Source: Thermoflexia bacterium (GTDB lineage Bacteria; Chloroflexota; Anaerolineae; B4-G1; SLSP01). Taken from it: a stretch of 5,475 nt of DNA. Below the pieces are notes generated by a model that was not told the origin of the DNA, searched no databases, and saw only the letters and a program-made list of their open reading frames with translations. The stretch spans positions 1 to 5,475 of the forward strand of contig JAUWHU010000077.1 in assembly GCA_030605705.1 (NCBI GenBank), written 5' to 3'. Both the position numbers and the translations under genes were made by a program. Shown in pieces: positions 1-5,447 of this stretch; the first letter of the stretch is position 1; each line of letters starts with the position of its first letter.

Positions 1-1406
1 AGTTCCCGCGTCGCATCCACCGTCGTCGTGTTGTTCAGCCGCCGGTAATCGCTGTTGGTCATACGTGGGTTCGTCCGCAGGTAGACAATCGCCATCCGTT
101 GCGCATCGGTGAGAGGGTAACCCACAAATTGGTTGAGCCAAGTCACTGTTTCAGGGTCAAGCAGAGTGTGATTCTTGAAGATGACACGGAATGAGGCGCG
201 AGTGTCGTGGAACTGTGGCGGTTCCAAATGAGCTTCCCGCATAGAGGTAATCATCATCGGAATGCCGGACCCTCGATTCTCCACCAGTCTTGTTTCCTCT
301 AACAAGCGCATCAAGAGTTGGTTGCGCGTGGACAGTTCCACCTCCAGGTTATCCTCATTCACCGGGCCGTGCAGCCCACCGGGTGTAATGACCGCCAGCC
401 GATCAGCATACATTTCGATGCGCACAGAACTACCTTGGGCCAAGGGACTGTAATCGCGGTGGGCCACGGCGTTGATGACAACCTCGCGCACTGCCTCTTC
501 TGGGTATTCCAGCACGGTGCGATGAAAGACACCTTCGATCAATGTGCCGTGGCGCATATTAGCCAATATACGCCGCACGGCATCATCCACCATCTCACCC
601 AACCGTCCCTCGAACTTGCAATTGTCAAGAAATCGCTCGCCGCGCACCCCCTTCATGCCAGTATCGGTGCCGTAATAGCGCACGAAGGTGATGGTCAAAG
701 ACGGAAAATAGCGTTGAGGCCACAATCCAAAGACAAGCAAACCAGCCAGCGTTGGATAGCTGGCTTCGCGTGTCTGCACGGCAATATTGAGAGCACATAA
801 TTGCTCAGAGAAAGGCTTCTCATCTAAACGCAGCCGCTCCCATAAACGCGGCTTCTCCCGCTTGACGCGCGCCAGATAAGCTTCCAGTGATTCTCGACTC
901 AGATCTTCGAGGGTGGTAGAGCGTACAGGTTCCCGGTCATACATCGGCTGTCCACGGGAACTGACATAGGTAAAGATCTCATAGTCGGTCATCCGACGAT
1001 TAGAGTTACCCACGCGGATGTAGGCCCCGCTATTCATCCCAGCAGGGCCGTAGTAACAAGGCTTTCGCTGGTAGTCACATTCCGGTACCTCGAACACGAT
1101 CACCGGATTCCCTTCCACCTGCACCACAGTCGGAGCCAGACGAAGCGGCGGCTCCATTCGCGATGCCTGATCGCTCAAGTTGGATAGTGTTCGTTGAGGG
1201 TCGCCTACACCTACAGCAGCAAAGCCATGTGTCTCATCAAGACCTAGAATGATCATCCCACCACCGGTGTGGTTGGCAAAGGCGGATAGGGTCTCATATA
1301 AACGGCGGGGCAAACCATGCCTTGCAGCCTTCACTTCAACTTCTGAACCTTCGAAACGCTTACCCTGGACCGCTTTGACCCAATCTAATGTCTCTTTTCT
1401 ATCCAT
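1..1406 (-). CDS. AlbA_2 (Schlafen-type) ATP-binding transcriptional regulator-like protein, 3' end outside window
   Basis: An open frame of 468 codons without a stop runs from an ATG at 1406 down to the left edge. The start is preceded by AGAGG seven bases upstream. Residues about 15-145 read as an AlbA_2 domain: an acidic SEVEVKAA stretch (21-28), LPRRLYETLSAFANHTGG (32-49) followed by GMIILGL, and the typical IRVGNSNRRM near 130-139. A GHKL-like ATPase half follows: N-box VINAVAHRDYS (310-320), ADRLAVITPGG (334-344) and ENRGSGIP (376-383). From about residue 430, YPLTDAQRMAIVYLR and TNSDYRRLNNTTT look like the start of a C-terminal winged helix. This order matches COG2865-type proteins, usually annotated as ATP-binding proteins or predicted transcriptional regulators, often 450-560 residues long; the true role of most is unproven. 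Base composition is lower in GC than the neighbouring genes, and no partner gene is visible. Family assignment is firm, cellular function is not. Confidence 0.93.
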   Translation of the reverse strand, partial: MDRKETLDWVKAVQGKRFEGSEVEVKAARHGLPRRLYETLSAFANHTGGGMIILGLDETHGFAAVGVGDPQRTLSNLSDQASRMEPPLRLAPTVVQVEGNPVIVFEVPECDYQRKPCYYGPAGMNSGAYIRVGNSNRRMTDYEIFTYVSSRGQPMYDREPVRSTTLEDLSRESLEAYLARVKREKPRLWERLRLDEKPFSEQLCALNIAVQTREASYPTLAGLLVFGLWPQRYFPSLTITFVRYYGTDTGMKGVRGERFLDNCKFEGRLGEMVDDAVRRILANMRHGTLIEGVFHRTVLEYPEEAVREVVINAVAHRDYSPLAQGSSVRIEMYADRLAVITPGGLHGPVNEDNLEVELSTRNQLLMRLLEETRLVENRGSGIPMMITSMREAHLEPPQFHDTRASFRVIFKNHTLLDPETVTWLNQFVGYPLTDAQRMAIVYLRTNPRMTNSDYRRLNNTTTVDATRE

Positions 1407-1485
1407 CCCCTTACCTCTTAGCCGAATACAACATCAGCCGTTTAACCACTCCGAAAGCAAACCGCCCAGGTATACATGGGAATCA
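1407..1485. other. Short gap between binding-protein gene and AlbA_2 gene
   Basis: This 79-base spacer lies between the TAA stop of the binding-protein gene (1486-1488) and the ATG of the AlbA_2 gene. It holds the AGAGG ribosome-binding site at 1414-1418 (minus strand). I see no convincing terminator: the only symmetry is a weak CCCA/TGGG pair around 1467-1480 without a T tract. I also see no well-spaced -35/-10 pair. Whether the AlbA_2 gene is read through from the operon or has its own promoter cannot be decided from the sequence. Confidence 0.5.
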
Positions 1486-2274
1486 TTACTGCACCCAACG
1501 CGCAACCAGAGTCGCCAACGTGCCGTCATCGCTCATCTCTTCCAGGAACTCGTCCAGTTCGTCCAACAGGTCGCTATCCTGGCTGCGGGCGACGATAACG
1601 TAAGGCTCGTGGCTGACCGGCGGGTCGAGCACCTGGATCGCCGCGCCGCGCGCCAGGGCCATCTGCGCCGCGAGGTTATCCACAACGGCGGCCTCGGCCT
1701 CTCCGGCTCCCAGGGCGGCCAATACTTCCGCGACGCCCTCACGAGTGACGAGCGTGGGCGGCGGCGACAGCAGCTCTTCCCAGCGCAGCGATTCCATGTG
1801 CCCCTCCGTCCCGAAGACGACGAGCACCCGTTGTCCCGCCAAGCCGGCCACAGAGGTAACGGCAGAATCCGGCGGCACGACCAGCACCTGACCCGCCTCG
1901 AAATAGGGGCGGCTGAAGACGAAATCCTGCGTGCGGGTGGGATCGGGGTAGAGAGCGGAGATGGTGACATCGGCTCCCTCCACGGTCAGGATGTCGTAGA
2001 GACCATCGTAGGTGGTGGCGACGAAGTGTGCCTGTACGCTCAACCGCCGGGCCAATTCGCGCGCCAGGTCCACGTCCAGCCCTGCAGCCGACCCGTCCTC
2101 ATCCACAAACTCGAAGGGTGGAAAAGAGGGGTCCATGGCTACTCGCAAAACGCCCACCGCGCGAACCCGTTCCAGAGCAGCGGCGCGTCGCCCGCAACCG
2201 CCGCCCAATAGCAGGAGCAACAGCAAGGCCAGGAGCCAAATCGCCCCTCGACGGCGACGGGCTGAGACTACGAT
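1486..2274 (-). CDS. Amino-acid-type ABC transporter substrate-binding lipoprotein (SBP_bac_3), probable ATC start
   Basis: This is an extracytoplasmic solute-binding protein of the type that delivers polar amino acids to an ABC importer (PF00497 family). Counting from the proposed ATC at 2274 it has 262 residues, normal for the family. Residues 4-11 (SARRRRGA) are a basic n-region, 12-23 a leucine-rich hydrophobic core, and 24-27 (GGGC) a loose lipobox with Cys27 as likely lipid anchor. The mature part starts with ERVRAVGVLRVAMDPSFPPFEF. It carries the family signature GLDVDLARELARRL (65-78), SALYPDPTRTQDFVFSRPYF with Arg114 placed like the carboxylate-binding arginine of HisJ, GTEGH (155-159), and VVDN with Asp199 placed like the ligand-binding aspartate. 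No permease or ATPase gene is in the window, so the transporter partner is unknown. The start is uncertain: the only in-frame ATG (2445) lies 178 bases inside the preceding gene and would add 57 residues that do not resemble the family; the next canonical start (TTG 2226) would cut into the signal peptide. Confidence 0.85.
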   Translation of the reverse strand: MVVSARRRRGAIWLLALLLLLLLGGGCGRRAAALERVRAVGVLRVAMDPSFPPFEFVDEDGSAAGLDVDLARELARRLSVQAHFVATTYDGLYDILTVEGADVTISALYPDPTRTQDFVFSRPYFEAGQVLVVPPDSAVTSVAGLAGQRVLVVFGTEGHMESLRWEELLSPPPTLVTREGVAEVLAALGAGEAEAAVVDNLAAQMALARGAAIQVLDPPVSHEPYVIVARSQDSDLLDELDEFLEEMSDDGTLATLVARWVQ

Positions 2275-2789
2275 GATTGCGCCTCCGTGCCAAAGTGTAG
2301 AGCAGCAGCTGGCAGTTCCTCGTCGTAGCCCTCCCCCGCTGCAGTTTTCAAAGCCCCCTGGACCTGGCGCTCCAGCATATCCCCCAGCATCAACAAACCG
2401 ATCAGATTGGCTCGCACTCTCGGATCGTCGGAAAATTTGACCCACGCCTGTTCCATCGTCATGTTCATCCGGTGGAGATGGCTGAGAAGGTCGCGCAGCA
2501 GCTGCTGGGGAGAGTCCCGACGCGAGCTGAGCATCACCCAGGGGCCACCCGGCATCCCCAAAGGCCCTAATTCCGCCGGCAGAGGGACTTCAAAGATAAT
2601 CAGCTGCGCCAACTCCATGATGAGGTCAAAGCGTTCGTCTACCTCCAACAGACGGGCGAATGTCCCCAGGTCGGTCCAGGCCATCAGCCCTTCGTTCACC
2701 AGAGCGTCATAGAGTTGCTCCAGCGGGACGAAGGTCTCCGGGTTATGGGTCAGGATTTGTACAACACGATCAGTAATGGGATCAGACAT
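2268..2789 (-). CDS. Uncharacterised 173-residue protein with possible N-terminal winged-helix-like region
   Basis: I do not recognise this protein. The ATG at 2789 has GGAG six bases upstream, inside the last codons of the hydrolase gene. Residues about 7-60 (VVQILTHNP, PLEQLYDALVNEG, DLGTFARLLEVDERFDLI) have a helix-helix-helix-then-strand pattern seen in small winged-helix modules, but no DNA-binding motif can be claimed from it. Residues 64-90 (IIFEVPLPAELGPLG, PGGPWVMLSS) look like beta strands with a proline/glycine-rich link. Residues 92-148 (SPQQLLRDLLSHLHRMNMTMEQAW, ANLIGLLMLGDMLERQVQGAL) look wholly helical and amphipathic. The last 25 residues are acidic or small and probably flexible. 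There is no signal peptide or membrane segment, so it is probably cytosolic. The three-base gap after the hydrolase and the overlap with the binding-protein gene show it is co-expressed with both. That it is a real gene is well supported; its function is unknown. Confidence 0.85.
   Translation of the reverse strand: MSDPITDRVVQILTHNPETFVPLEQLYDALVNEGLMAWTDLGTFARLLEVDERFDLIMELAQLIIFEVPLPAELGPLGMPGGPWVMLSSRRDSPQQLLRDLLSHLHRMNMTMEQAWVKFSDDPRVRANLIGLLMLGDMLERQVQGALKTAAGEGYDEELPAAALHFGTEAQSS
2272..2286 (-). promoter_or_regulatory. Shine-Dalgarno GGAGG with overlapping stop and ATC start
   Basis: Minus-strand GGAGG at 2286-2282 lies seven bases before an ATC codon at 2274-2272, in frame with the binding-protein signal peptide. 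The ATC overlaps the TCG-TAG end of the preceding gene (stop at 2270-2268), the usual geometry of translational coupling except for the third base of the start codon. No ATG, GTG or TTG exists in this frame between 2442 and 2229. A second ATC at 2277 has only four bases of spacing and is less likely. Confidence 0.55.
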
Positions 2790-2792
2790 AGA

Positions 2793-3473
2793 TTACTCCA
2801 GGGTGATGGTTTCTCCAACGTTCATGACCAGGGGACGAGTGTCCGTCTCGGCGCGCACCCGCTCGGCCCAGGCGTGGGCGTCCTGCGCGATCAGGTCCCA
2901 CGTGTTGTAGTGCATGGGAATGACGAGGCGGGGTCGCAGCAGTTTCACTGCCCGCAGGGCGTCATCTGGTCCCATCGTGTAGTTATCGCCGATGGGGAGC
3001 AACGCCACGTCCAGACCCTCGTCGCCAATGAGTTCCATGCTGACGAAGAGGCCGGTATCGCCGGCGTGATAGAGCTTCTTCCCGGCGGCGGAGATAAGCA
3101 CACCGGCCGGCATCCCGCCGTAGGAACCATCGGGCAGGGAAGAGCCGTGAACGGCGATGGTCAGTTTGACATAGCCAAAGGGGTGCTGAAAGCCACCGCC
3201 GATGTGCTGCGGATGCGTCTTCACACCCCGCTTCTGCAGCCAGCCGGCAATCTCGGCATTGGCGATGACGGTCGCGCCGGTGCGTTTGGCGACGGCGACC
3301 GTATCGCCGAGGTGATCGCCGTGCCCGTGCGTGACGATAATGAAATCCGCCGGCGCCTCATCTGCCGTCAGCGGTGCGACGGGGTTGCCGGAGAGAAAAG
3401 GATCAAGCAAAACCTGCGTCCCGCTGAAATCTATCTGCCAGGCCGAGTGGCCGTACCAGGTTAAACTAATCAT
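2793..3473 (-). CDS. UPF0173-type metal-dependent hydrolase, metallo-beta-lactamase fold
   Basis: The 226-residue length and the sequence match the UPF0173 (B. subtilis YtkL-like) branch of the metallo-beta-lactamase superfamily throughout. The first strand contains the family-type WYGHSAW (6-12), then LLDPFLSGNP (22-31). The metal motif THGHGDH (48-54) supplies His49, His51, Asp53 and His54; His109 (in HGSS), Asp139 (HAGDTGLF) and His188 (IPMHYNTW) complete a di-metal site. GGMPAGVLI (119-127) and LLPIGDNYTMGPDDA (158-172) are also typical of the branch. All metal ligands are present, so it should be active, but the natural substrate of this family is not established. It lacks a signal peptide and is likely cytosolic. 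The ATG at 3473 is set by GGAGG at 3484-3480, six bases upstream. It appears to be the first gene of a compact operon with the unknown protein and the binding protein. Confidence 0.95.
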   Translation of the reverse strand: MISLTWYGHSAWQIDFSGTQVLLDPFLSGNPVAPLTADEAPADFIIVTHGHGDHLGDTVAVAKRTGATVIANAEIAGWLQKRGVKTHPQHIGGGFQHPFGYVKLTIAVHGSSLPDGSYGGMPAGVLISAAGKKLYHAGDTGLFVSMELIGDEGLDVALLPIGDNYTMGPDDALRAVKLLRPRLVIPMHYNTWDLIAQDAHAWAERVRAETDTRPLVMNVGETITLE

Positions 3474-3490
3474 CGTAAACCTCCGCGATA

Positions 3491-3567
3491 GTCAGAAGTC
3501 AAAAGTTGAAAGTTGAAAGTTGAAAGTCATCCGCCATCAGCCGTCAGCCGTTTGTCATTTGCTCATT
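3491..3567. repeat. Degenerate heptanucleotide tandem array of eleven units
   Basis: Read on the plus strand from 3491, eleven consecutive 7-base units each start with G followed by two pyrimidines: gtcagaa, gtcaaaa, gttgaaa three times, gtcatcc, gccatca, gccgtca, gccgttt, gtcattt, gctcatt. The period never slips across 77 bases, although the unit drifts through three sub-families (gttgaaa, gccgtca and gtcattt types). After 3567 related TCATT words continue to about 3594 out of register, inside the rarA coding end. It fills most of the rarA-hydrolase gap and covers the rarA stop codon (3555-3557). The layout is like the short tandemly repeated repetitive sequences (heptamers) described in cyanobacteria; whether it is related is inference. 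Confidence 0.8.
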
Positions 3568-4892
3568 TTTTCATTTGTCATTTTCTTCATTTTCGTCCGG
3601 ATTTCCAAAATGCGCTGCTCGTAGCCATGCCCTTGGGGATGAAACCAGCTCCCACGCACGCCTTCGGGCAGATAGCGTTGTTGCACCCAGCCGGTGAGGT
3701 AAGCGTGTGGATATTTGTAACCGGCGGCTTGGGCTTTTTCCTCCCGCAGGAGCGTGTGCGAATCGCGCAGGTAAACCGGCGGCGAGCGGTAGCCGTGCTC
3801 CTCAATCTCCTTCCGCGCTTTCCAGTAGGCCCCGACGCTGTTGGACTTGGCCGCCGTCGCCAGATAAAGCGTCGCTTCGGCCAGGTGATACTGCCCTTCG
3901 GGCATCCCCACCCATTCGAAGGCCTGGGCGCAGCCCGCGACGACGGCTATCGCCATTGGCTCAGCCAATCCCACGTCCTCGGCCGCCAGCACCAGCAACC
4001 GCCGAAAAATGAAGCGTGGATCCTCACCGGCCATGACCATTTTCGCCAGGTAGTAGAGTGCGGCGTCGGGAGCGGAGCCGCGCACCGACTTGATGAACGC
4101 GCTGACGGTGTCATAGTGCTCATCGCCCGCTTTGTCGTATTGCAGGGCGCGCTGCTGAATGGATTCCTCGGCCACCTCCAGCGTGATGCGGCGCGCGCCC
4201 TCTTCGTCCGGCGGCGTGGATTCGACGGCCAGTTCCAGCGCGTTGAGCGCGGTGCGCGCGTCCCCGCCGGCGATCTCGGCTAAGTGTTCCAGCGCCTCGG
4301 CGGTGACGTCGAGCGCGCGCCCGCCATAGCCGCGTTCCGCATCGCGCAGACACTGCTCCAGCAGCATCTGCACCTGTGCGTTGGTCAGCGGCCGGAAACG
4401 GAAAATGCGCGAGCGGCTGATGAGAGGAGCGATGATGGAAAAGTAGGGATTCTCGGTGGTCGCCCCGATCAAGGTGATAGTGCCGTCTTCCACCACCGGG
4501 AGCAGGCCATCCTGTTGAGCCTTGTTCCAGCGATGGATCTCATCTACGAGGAGGATAGTGCGCGTGCCGTACATCCCCCGCCGGTCGCGCGCCGCTTTCA
4601 CGATGCGGCGCAGGTCAGCGACACCGGACAGTACCGCGCTCAACGTCTCGAAGTGCGCCTGCGTCAGATTAGCGATGATCATCGCCAACGTCGTCTTGCC
4701 CGTCCCCGGCGGCCCCCAGAAGATGAGCGAGGAAAAGAGGCGGTCGGCCTCGATGGCGCGCCGGAGCAATTTCCCCGGCCCGACAATCTCCTCCTGGCCC
4801 ACGAACTCCTCGAAAGTGCGCGGGCGCATCCGTGCGGCCAGCGGCGCTTCCTTGCGGGCCTGTTCTTGACGGCTGTGTTCAAACAAATCCAT
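3555..4892 (-). CDS. rarA: Replication-associated recombination protein A (RarA/MgsA), AAA+ ATPase
   Basis: RarA is a clamp-loader-like AAA+ ATPase, known to act at stalled or gapped replication forks and to form tetramers that interact with single-strand-binding protein. The ATG at 4892 gives 445 residues starting MDLFEHS, with AGGAGAGG at 4906-4899 six bases upstream; an in-frame TTG at 4910 would sit before that site and is disfavoured. Domains in order: the RarA-type lead-in RMRPRTFEEFVGQEEIVG (about 22-39), Walker A GPPGTGKTT (60-68), Walker B LLVDEIHR (114-121) followed by WNKAQQD, sensor 1 IGATTENP (142-149), arginine-finger region SRSRIF (159-164), sensor 2 GDARTALNALE (210-220). The C-terminal MgsA-type domain ends with KYPHAYLTGWVQQRYLPE (393-410). 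All catalytic motifs are intact and the length is normal. The final residues (KKMTNEKMSK) are written by low-complexity repeat DNA and are probably a dispensable tail. It is separated from the hydrolase operon by 81 bases, so co-transcription is possible but not shown. Confidence 0.97.
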   Translation of the reverse strand: MDLFEHSRQEQARKEAPLAARMRPRTFEEFVGQEEIVGPGKLLRRAIEADRLFSSLIFWGPPGTGKTTLAMIIANLTQAHFETLSAVLSGVADLRRIVKAARDRRGMYGTRTILLVDEIHRWNKAQQDGLLPVVEDGTITLIGATTENPYFSIIAPLISRSRIFRFRPLTNAQVQMLLEQCLRDAERGYGGRALDVTAEALEHLAEIAGGDARTALNALELAVESTPPDEEGARRITLEVAEESIQQRALQYDKAGDEHYDTVSAFIKSVRGSAPDAALYYLAKMVMAGEDPRFIFRRLLVLAAEDVGLAEPMAIAVVAGCAQAFEWVGMPEGQYHLAEATLYLATAAKSNSVGAYWKARKEIEEHGYRSPPVYLRDSHTLLREEKAQAAGYKYPHAYLTGWVQQRYLPEGVRGSWFHPQGHGYEQRILEIRTKMKKMTNEKMSK

Positions 4893-4926
4893 AGGTTGCC
4901 TCTCCTGCAAAAAGTCTCATTCCTAA

Positions 4927-4949
4927 CGCAGAGGCGCAGAGAGGCAAAG
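4927..4949. repeat. Dispersed GCAGAGGCGCAGAG-type repeat
   Basis: The segment contains GCAGAGGCGCAGAGAGGCA with internally repeated GCAGAG words, 35 bases upstream of the rarA start. Words of this form are recalled as common intergenic repeats in many environmental bacterial genomes. Only one copy is seen here, so calling it dispersed rests on recollection rather than on this window. Confidence 0.45.
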
Positions 4950-5035
4950 ATTTCTTACCAGTAAGGCTGACATAAACACACTTTTACGGGTCTCTGGGAT
5001 TTGGCGTGGTGGGTGCCACGCGACGTAAATTTTTC

Positions 5036-5251
5036 ACCACAGATTACACAGATTGCACTGATTTTTTTATTTTTTCGCACTATGGCAGAAGTAACACTTC
5101 TCTTCCCAAATGCTCTAAGCCCCCGTCCCCGGGGGCGAGTTGACGAGAAAACTTGCCCTGGGGACGCCCCCGAGACGGGGGCTGGGAGCAGTGTAAGTGC
5201 GGCTTTTGTCCTTATGCATTTTTTCCGTGCTAATTCGTGAAATCCGTGGTT
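5036..5251. repeat. Large imperfect inverted repeat (~216 bases), possible MITE-like element
   Basis: The left end (5036-5067, ACCACAGATTACACAG then ATTGCACTGATTTTTT) is an imperfect reverse complement of the right end (5251-5220, read as AACCACGGATTTCACGAA then TTAGCACGGAAAA). The symmetry continues inward: AACACTTCTC (5093-5102) against the complement of GAGCAGTGT (5186-5194), then AGCCCCCGTC (5118-5127) against GACGGGGGCT (5174-5183). Both ends are flanked by AATTTT (5028-5033 and 5252-5257), which might be a target duplication but is short and A/T-only. It has no coding capacity of its own. A miniature element or an extragenic palindrome are both possible. Confidence 0.55.
5118..5183. repeat. 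Duplicated GC hairpin with alternative pairing
   Basis: Two perfect 7-bp hairpins with the same stem, GCCCCCG/CGGGGGC, lie at 5119-5136 (loop TCCC) and 5166-5182 (loop AGA). Because the arms are identical, the left arm of the first (AGCCCCCGTC) can also pair with the right arm of the second (GACGGGGGCT), and the inner arms CGGGGGCG (5130-5137) and CGCCCCCG (5165-5172) with each other, giving one long stem. The spacer adds a third option, GTCCCC (5125-5130) with GGGGAC (5160-5165). No T tract follows on either strand, so a simple terminator is unlikely. Confidence 0.7.
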
Positions 5252-5300
5252 AATTTTGACTCGACCACGCGAATTCCCAAAGAACCAAAAAAGCCTTTCT

Positions 5301-5373
5301 ACCACGGAGCGCAGTGTGGGCAGGCAGTGCCCACAACACGGAGATTTTTGGTGTTCTCTGTGCTCTCCGTGGT
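5301..5373. repeat. Nested palindrome: ACCACGGAG/CTCCGTGGT pair with an internal hairpin
   Basis: ACCACGGAG at 5301-5309 is the exact reverse complement of CTCCGTGGT at 5365-5373. Inside, CACGGAG (5337-5343) pairs with CTCTGTG (5356-5362) allowing one G-U pair. The left arm is interrupted by a separate perfect 8-bp hairpin, TGTGGGCA/TGCCCACA, at 5315-5335 with loop GGCAG. It looks like a small palindrome inserted in one arm of a larger one. Confidence 0.6.
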
Positions 5374-5392
5374 GAAATCTAGTAGCAGGAAC

Positions 5393-5419
5393 GCGATTTG
5401 GAAATCGCAGCTATTTTTT
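5393..5419 (+). terminator. Small hairpin with T tract, terminator-like
   Basis: GCGATTT (5393-5399) and AAATCGC (5402-5408) form a short perfect inverted repeat, followed on the plus strand by AGCTA and six T residues (5414-5419). The stem is short and its tight loop would open the inner A-T pairs, leaving perhaps five or six pairs. The five-base offset before the T run is not ideal. No plus-strand gene precedes it here, so it may simply be another repeat unit. Confidence 0.3.
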
Positions 5420-5447
5420 CGGGCGCAGACAGTCCTGATAAACGCGA

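Noticed and set aside
114..121. RarA Walker B followed by WNKAQQD instead of the FNKAQQD or FNKSQQD of better-known homologues (protein residues, not bases)
   Set aside because: Tryptophan at this position is recalled from other bacterial RarA proteins and does not affect the catalytic residues.
121..127. Possible truncation or frameshift in the AlbA_2 gene
   Set aside because: Every 60-base line from 1406 to 1 was read in frame without a stop; only the window edge cuts the gene.
1249..2211. Long plus-strand open frame of 320 codons
   Set aside because: It lies antisense to the solute-binding protein and the start of the AlbA_2 gene, both of which have clear family motifs; the frame is a by-product of GC-rich codon bias.
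2715..3464. Plus-strand open frame of 249 codons opposite the hydrolase
   Set aside because: The minus strand carries a complete metal-site hydrolase with a good ribosome-binding site, so this is an antisense shadow.
3491..3567. CRISPR-like array
   Set aside because: Units are only seven bases, contiguous and without spacers, so this is a tandem repeat.
3513..4964. Long plus-strand open frames opposite rarA
   Set aside because: RarA is complete with all AAA+ motifs on the minus strand; the opposite frames show no motifs.
5001..5240. Plus-strand open frame of 79 codons
   Set aside because: Its product is a translation of the CACAGATTACACAG repeat and the GC palindrome, with no ribosome-binding site seen.
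4955..5305. Minus-strand open frame of 116 codons upstream of rarA
   Set aside because: It translates the inverted repeats and GC hairpins, has no family-like motifs, and lies wholly within repeat DNA.
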